This document shows, piece after piece, positions 52,579 through 55,998 of a stretch of 55,998 nt of DNA. Position numbers and translations under genes: made by a program. The number at the start of each line of letters is the position of its first letter. The first letter of the stretch is position 1. The DNA lies in contig JAEZKJ010000118.1 of NCBI GenBank assembly GCA_023415545.1, positions 1-55,998 of the forward strand. Direction: 5' to 3'. Source of the stretch: Bacteroidota bacterium. GTDB lineage: Bacteria; Bacteroidota; Bacteroidia; Bacteroidales; Bacteroidaceae. Below the pieces are notes generated by a model, which did no database searches, was not told the DNA's origin, and saw only the letters and a list, made by a program, of their open reading frames with translations.

Positions 52579-52601
52579 AAATATCAAGTTTTAAGTAATT
52601 A

Positions 52602-53855
52602 TTATCTTCTACGTGCACCACCGCCACCTCCTGATGAAGAGCGTGAACTTGAGCCACTACTTTGGTAGCTGCTACTACTGCTGCTTCTAAAACTGCTACT
52701 GCTACTACTGCTGTTATAGCTGTTTCTTGAAGAGTTATAGTTACGTTCATTGCTACTTGAGCGATTTACTGCATTGCTTTCACGAACACTGCTTCTTGTA
52801 CTGCTTGGTCTTGAATATGAAGATTCACCTCTATTCATGCTTGGGCGAGTATATGAAGAAGATGTCGAGCTTCTATCGCCTCTAGTACTATTTTCTACTC
52901 GTGAAGAGGTTGTACTTCTATTAGGTTGAACAGTTCTTTGTGGTCTGACAGAGTTTGCATTATTACTGCCATTTACAACTCGTCCCGAAACAGTACTTCT
53001 ATTTGAACCTTGCAATCTTGTACTAGTTCTATTTGGTCGAACATCAGCACGGCGGTTATCATAAACACCATTTCCATTACGGATTGAAGAGCCTATGCTT
53101 GGTCTTCCAAAATGGTCATTCCAATGACCTCCACCAGGTCTGAATCCAGGGCCCCAACTAGGTCCCCAACTTGGACCCCAACTTGGACCCCATCCAGGAC
53201 CCCATCCAGGTCCCCAACTTGGTCCCCAGCCCCATGATGGGTAAAAACTATTGTACCAAGGAGAATACCAATTATATCCAAATCCCCATCCTCCAAAAGG
53301 ATAATTGAATCTCCAGTCCCACCATAAGCGGTTAGAGTATGTAGGGAATGCATAAGCATAGAAGCCATCATCATATACGTTCCACTCCCATGAAGGAAGA
53401 GTATATAATACATCCCAATATAGAGGAGAACTTATAGGAATAGCAAAATATGGATTTCTAAATCTAATAATACGCATAGCATATTCATAATCTTGCTCAC
53501 TACCTTCAAAACCATTTACCCATTCACCTCTCTCATTATAAGGTTTCTCTTCAATATAGAGAGTATCATTATCAAGAGCAAAAGTGTTATCTCTAGATGT
53601 ATAACGACGGTTATACTCATCTACATCTCTAGTTTTACCCGAAGCATCTTTAACTACGATAGTCGAGCTTATGCTTTGAGCACTATTATTCAAGTTACTC
53701 TTTGACACCTGCTGTTGAACCGTCACTGTTGTAGTGTTAGTAACATTCTTTTTATTCTTTTTAGGAATGAAATAGAGGTCGTCGTCACTACTCTGTGCAA
53801 ATGACAGATATGGCAAGCAAGCCAATAAAAGCGAAGCTAAAACAATCTTTTTCAT
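52602..53855 (-). CDS. Secreted low-complexity protein with WGP repeats and a Ser/Arg-rich tail
   Basis: A 417-residue protein with a signal peptide (1-20, ending SFAQ). Residues about 21-205 are a normal-complexity region rich in Tyr and Trp (YAMRIIRFRNPYFAIPISSP). Residues about 208-238 are seven tandem copies of a WGPx unit. Residues about 250-417 are dominated by Ser, Arg, Asn and Gly, with long Ser runs and a GGGGGARRR end. I do not recognise a family for the N-terminal part. The composition suggests an extracellular or surface-exposed polymer-like role. It is encoded just before the FadL-like gene. Confidence 0.8.
   Translation of the reverse strand: MKKIVLASLLLACLPYLSFAQSSDDDLYFIPKKNKKNVTNTTTVTVQQQVSKSNLNNSAQSISSTIVVKDASGKTRDVDEYNRRYTSRDNTFALDNDTLYIEEKPYNERGEWVNGFEGSEQDYEYAMRIIRFRNPYFAIPISSPLYWDVLYTLPSWEWNVYDDGFYAYAFPTYSNRLWWDWRFNYPFGGWGFGYNWYSPWYNSFYPSWGWGPSWGPGWGPGWGPSWGPSWGPSWGPGFRPGGGHWNDHFGRPSIGSSIRNGNGVYDNRRADVRPNRTSTRLQGSNRSTVSGRVVNGSNNANSVRPQRTVQPNRSTTSSRVENSTRGDRSSTSSSYTRPSMNRGESSYSRPSSTRSSVRESNAVNRSSSNERNYNSSRNSYNSSSSSSSFRSSSSSSYQSSGSSSRSSSGGGGGARRR
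53142..53231 (-). repeat. 12-bp tandem repeat encoding WGPx units
   Basis: About seven imperfect copies of a 12-bp unit (plus-strand pattern like GGTCCCCAACTT) encode Trp-Gly-Pro-Ser/Gly within the secreted protein. Such repeats expand and contract easily in frame. Confidence 0.85.
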
Positions 53856-53891
53856 ATTCTTGTATATTAAGTTTTTCTATTTAATCGCATA

Positions 53892-53899
53892 CAAAAATA
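53892..53899 (-). promoter_or_regulatory. Candidate -7 box (TATTTTTG) of the WGP-repeat operon
   Basis: Minus-strand TATTTTTG fits TAnnTTTG, 37 bp upstream of the ATG at 53855. Weak because of the local A/T content. Confidence 0.3.
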
Positions 53900-53927
53900 A
53901 AAATAGAAAACATTAATAGATAGAGAA

Positions 53928-53963
53928 AATCCCTACAATATAATAGGGATTCCCCTATTTTTT
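53928..53963. other. Overlapping alternative hairpins in the divergent gap before prmA
   Basis: AATCCCTA (53928-53935) pairs with TAGGGATT (53944-53951). The middle element can instead pair with CCCTAT (53953-53958), followed by seven T. The elements lie upstream of the prmA -7 box and outside known genes. Confidence 0.4.
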
Positions 53964-54011
53964 TAAACAAAATAGCTATTATTATGTTGACCGGGAATTA
54001 GATAAATGCAC

Positions 54012-54019
54012 TATCTTTG
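54012..54019 (+). promoter_or_regulatory. Candidate -7 box (TATCTTTG) of prmA
   Basis: Exact TAnnTTTG match followed by C, 22 bp before the prmA ATG. GTTG at 53986-53989 may be a degenerate -33 element (22-bp spacer). Confidence 0.5.
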
Positions 54020-54041
54020 CTAAATATTTATTTGGAACAGT

Positions 54042-54887
54042 ATGAAATATTTAGAAGTAACATTTACAACTAATCCTTGTAACGAAATAGTAAACGATAT
54101 ACTCTCGGGAGAACTTGGTGAGATAGGTTTTGAAAGCTTTGTTGAATTCCAAGAGGGAGAAAAAGCATACATACAAGAGCATCTCTTTAATGAAGATGAG
54201 TTGAAGGATAAAATAGAGAATTTCCCTTTAGAGGGAGTTGAGATAAAATACTCTATTGCACAGGTTGAAGATAAGAATTGGAATGAAGAGTGGGAAAAAA
54301 ACTATTTCCAACCAATTGTAATTGAAGATAGATGTTGTATACATAGTACTTTTCATCACGATGCTCCAAAGGCAGAATATGAAATTGTTATCAATCCTCA
54401 AATGGCTTTTGGAACAGGACATCATGAAACAACAAGTTCTATAATCGGAGAGTTATTAGAAGCAGATCTAGTTGGCAAATCGGTACTTGATATGGGATGT
54501 GGTACTTCTATTTTGGCTATTCTGGCATCTAAAAAAGGTGCTAATCCTGTAATGGCAATAGATATTGACGATTGGTGTGTAAACAACTCTATAGATAATA
54601 TCAAATTAAATAATTTAGATAATATAACTGTAAAACATGGTGATGCTTCACTTCTAAAAGATTGTCCTACATTCGATGTTATAATTGCTAATATTAACCG
54701 TAACATACTTTTAAATGATATGGATAAGTATGCTTCGTGTATGAAGAAGGGATCGGAGATATATATGAGTGGTTTCTATGTTGAAGATATAGAGATTATA
54801 AAAGAAAAAGCACAAAGCCTAGGCTTAAAGTTTGTTCACTTTAGAGAGAAACATAATTGGGCAGCGGTAAAATTTATTATGGAATAA
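54042..54887 (+). CDS. prmA: Ribosomal protein L11 methyltransferase
   Basis: Trimethylates ribosomal protein L11 using S-adenosylmethionine. The 281-residue protein has the PrmA N-terminal substrate domain (1-60, MKYLEVTFTTNPCNEIVNDI), the WNEEWEKNYFQPIVI linker (about 85-99), MAFGTGHHETT (about 122-132) and the SAM site VLDMGCGTSILAILASKKGA (about 148-167). The IIANINRNILL motif near 215 is typical of the family. It is complete and monocistronic, with a terminator shared with the convergent lysozyme gene. Confidence 0.96.
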   Translation: MKYLEVTFTTNPCNEIVNDILSGELGEIGFESFVEFQEGEKAYIQEHLFNEDELKDKIENFPLEGVEIKYSIAQVEDKNWNEEWEKNYFQPIVIEDRCCIHSTFHHDAPKAEYEIVINPQMAFGTGHHETTSSIIGELLEADLVGKSVLDMGCGTSILAILASKKGANPVMAIDIDDWCVNNSIDNIKLNNLDNITVKHGDASLLKDCPTFDVIIANINRNILLNDMDKYASCMKKGSEIYMSGFYVEDIEIIKEKAQSLGLKFVHFREKHNWAAVKFIME

Positions 54888-54934
54888 TTAATAAAATCAT
54901 TACTAATAAATAAGATATAAATCCCTAAAGTTTA

Positions 54935-54990
54935 ATAAAAATGAAATGCCCCCATAAAGTTATTCTTTCTAACTTTTTGGGGCATTTTAA
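54935..54990. terminator. Terminator between convergent prmA and GH25 genes
   Basis: Two-part stem: AAATGCCCC (54944-54952) with GGGGCATTT (54979-54987) and AAAGTTA (54956-54962) with TAACTTT (54970-54976), separated by a small internal loop. T-rich tails exist on both sides, so it may act in both directions. Confidence 0.8.
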
Positions 54991-54994
54991 AATC

Positions 54995-55870
54995 TTAATG
55001 TAAAGTCATGGACTTCAACTCATCAATAGTTCCTTTAAAGATATTTAGGTCGACATCTTTTTCAATACCAGGTATCCTACCTATATCGCTATGTTGCCAA
55101 AAAGCCCAATCTCCTTGATACTTCACCGAATCAACATAATAGTGAGCTATCCAATATGGATAAGTATTGAAGATAGAGTCGCTTAAATATTTTTGCTTAA
55201 ATTTATATGAAGCATAAATAATAGGACGTACTTTATAGTGATTTTCAACTTTTGTCAACCATAGTTTAATATCTCTTTTCATCTTTTGAGCATCATCACC
55301 TCTCTTCTCAATATCTAAAACAGGAGGTAAATCACCTTTCTCCAAGCGTACTGAGTTTATAAAGAAATCAGCCTGTTTTTCAGCACTGGTGTTTGGATTA
55401 TAAAAGTGATAAGCACCACGTATAAAGCCATATGAACGTGCAGAATCAAAATTTTCCTGAAAAACTTTATCCTTAAAATCTCCCCCTTCCGAGGCTTTCA
55501 TAAAGATAAACTTCACCGGGAAACGTCCATTTTGAGTTTGTGATAACTCTTTCCAATTTATATCACCTTGATGATGAGATATATCTATACCATGAACTTT
55601 ATAACTTGAAGGCATACATATGCCATAAGCTTTGAATCCATAACATGGTTTCCATCTATACGAGTATGGACGAATAAAAAAATAGTAGAATAAAAAGATA
55701 AAGACAATTGCAATCAAGAACATGAGCAATTTATATATCCATCCGGGAATTTCTTTAACTGTTTTATTTTTTGGGGAATTTGAATTTCTCTTACGAGCTT
55801 TCGACGAAGATGAACTTTTCATAGTTTTCTTCGGTCGGTTAACAGCTTTTATAGGAGAATTATTATTCAT
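54995..55870 (-). CDS. Membrane-anchored GH25 lysozyme
   Basis: N-acetylmuramidase-type peptidoglycan hydrolase of family GH25. The 291-residue protein starts with a basic, Ser/Lys/Asn-rich cytoplasmic tail (1-45), then one membrane helix (about 47-66), and the GH25 barrel (about 90-291). The barrel opens with HGIDISHHQGDINW (Asp96) and carries the catalytic pair in PVLDIEKR (Asp186, Glu188). The anchor should hold it in the periplasm. The C-terminus follows the barrel directly, without a cell-wall-binding repeat. It is monocistronic, with no clear promoter box seen upstream. Confidence 0.92.
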   Translation of the reverse strand: MNNNSPIKAVNRPKKTMKSSSSSKARKRNSNSPKNKTVKEIPGWIYKLLMFLIAIVFIFLFYYFFIRPYSYRWKPCYGFKAYGICMPSSYKVHGIDISHHQGDINWKELSQTQNGRFPVKFIFMKASEGGDFKDKVFQENFDSARSYGFIRGAYHFYNPNTSAEKQADFFINSVRLEKGDLPPVLDIEKRGDDAQKMKRDIKLWLTKVENHYKVRPIIYASYKFKQKYLSDSIFNTYPYWIAHYYVDSVKYQGDWAFWQHSDIGRIPGIEKDVDLNIFKGTIDELKSMTLH

Positions 55871-55901
55871 GAATAATGTAGTATAGAAATTTTCAATTCA
55901 T

Positions 55902-55930
55902 TATGGAGCACGAACTACTCGTGCTCCATA
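55902..55930. terminator. Hairpin downstream of the partial gene at the window end
   Basis: Perfect 12-bp inverted repeat (55902-55913 with 55919-55930) with a 5-base loop, 26 bp after the stop codon of the minus-strand gene that enters from the right. U tracts are weak on both strands, so a Rho-independent terminator is likely but not certain. Confidence 0.7.
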
Positions 55931-55956
55931 AGAATTAAAAGTATGATAAAGCTAAA

Positions 55957-55998
55957 TTATTTAGCGTTTTCTAACTGAAGAGTTTTAGTTGCTTGATC
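55957..55998 (-). CDS. C-terminal end of an unidentified protein (5' part outside window)
   Basis: The minus strand from 55998 reads DQATKTLQLENAK and then a TAA stop (55957-55959). The reading frame, the stop and the following perfect hairpin together suggest a real gene end. Thirteen residues are too few to identify the family. Confidence 0.55.
   Translation of the reverse strand, partial: DQATKTLQLENAK

Noticed and set aside
52502..53413. Alternative frames through the low-complexity Ser/WGP region (for example a Gly/Asp/Val-rich 106-residue frame at 53093-53413)
   Set aside because: Tandem repeats keep several frames open; only the frame with a signal peptide and standard start (53855) is credible.

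Overview
The window is chromosomal DNA from an AT-rich member of the Bacteroidetes, most likely of the order Bacteroidales. The evidence is a SusC/SusD pair, Bacteroidales-typical families (NigD-like, DUF6377, DUF4421, DUF4468, Yip1), a Nudix-type arabinose regulator, and many candidate promoters carrying the Bacteroidetes -7 box TAnnTTTG. I cannot place the genus. I see no insertion sequence, prophage, CRISPR array, rRNA or tRNA.

Layout. (1) 1-8.1 kb, minus strand: metH (3' end outside the window), smpB and a Yip1 membrane protein, then a NigD-like lipoprotein, a LysM glucosaminidase, a charged secreted protein and a one-protein membrane sensor/regulator (DUF6377). (2) 8.1-21.1 kb, minus strand: a polysaccharide utilisation locus. 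It runs SusC, SusD, a PKD-domain surface lipoprotein, a GH5 endo-glycanase and a GH3 beta-glucosidase, ending in a strong terminator. Upstream lie a YbjQ protein and a second GH3 with its own promoter box. The enzyme set suggests a beta-glucan; the exact linkage is not readable. (3) 21.2-26.9 kb: cdd, an ABC-F ATPase with an eroded second nucleotide site, grpE-dnaJ and folC. (4) 27-41 kb, plus strand: a galactose and L-arabinose block, namely galM, a sugar MFS permease and galK, then a lipoprotein mutarotase, an SSS symporter, AraR, araD, araA, araB, transketolase and rpiB. Transport, mutarotation, phosphorylation, the arabinose pathway to xylulose-5-phosphate and entry into the pentose phosphate pathway are all encoded together. 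Terminators and palindromes divide the block into several transcription units. (5) 41-51 kb, plus strand: a DUF4468 protein, a 349-bp AT-rich gap with three 21-bp-phased direct repeats, a 2-oxoacid:ferredoxin oxidoreductase operon with an embedded 55-residue membrane protein, a putative porin with a solute-binding protein, a Gfo/Idh oxidoreductase and a DUF4421 protein. (6) 51-56 kb: an OmpP1/FadL-like protein and a WGP-repeat secreted protein (minus), prmA (plus), a membrane-anchored GH25 lysozyme (minus) and the last 13 codons of another minus-strand gene.

The points most worth checking are the palindromes overlapping promoters of the gal and transketolase units, the phased repeats near 42.3 kb, the small membrane ORF inside the oxidoreductase operon, the degenerate ABC-F site and the regulator-linked glucan locus.
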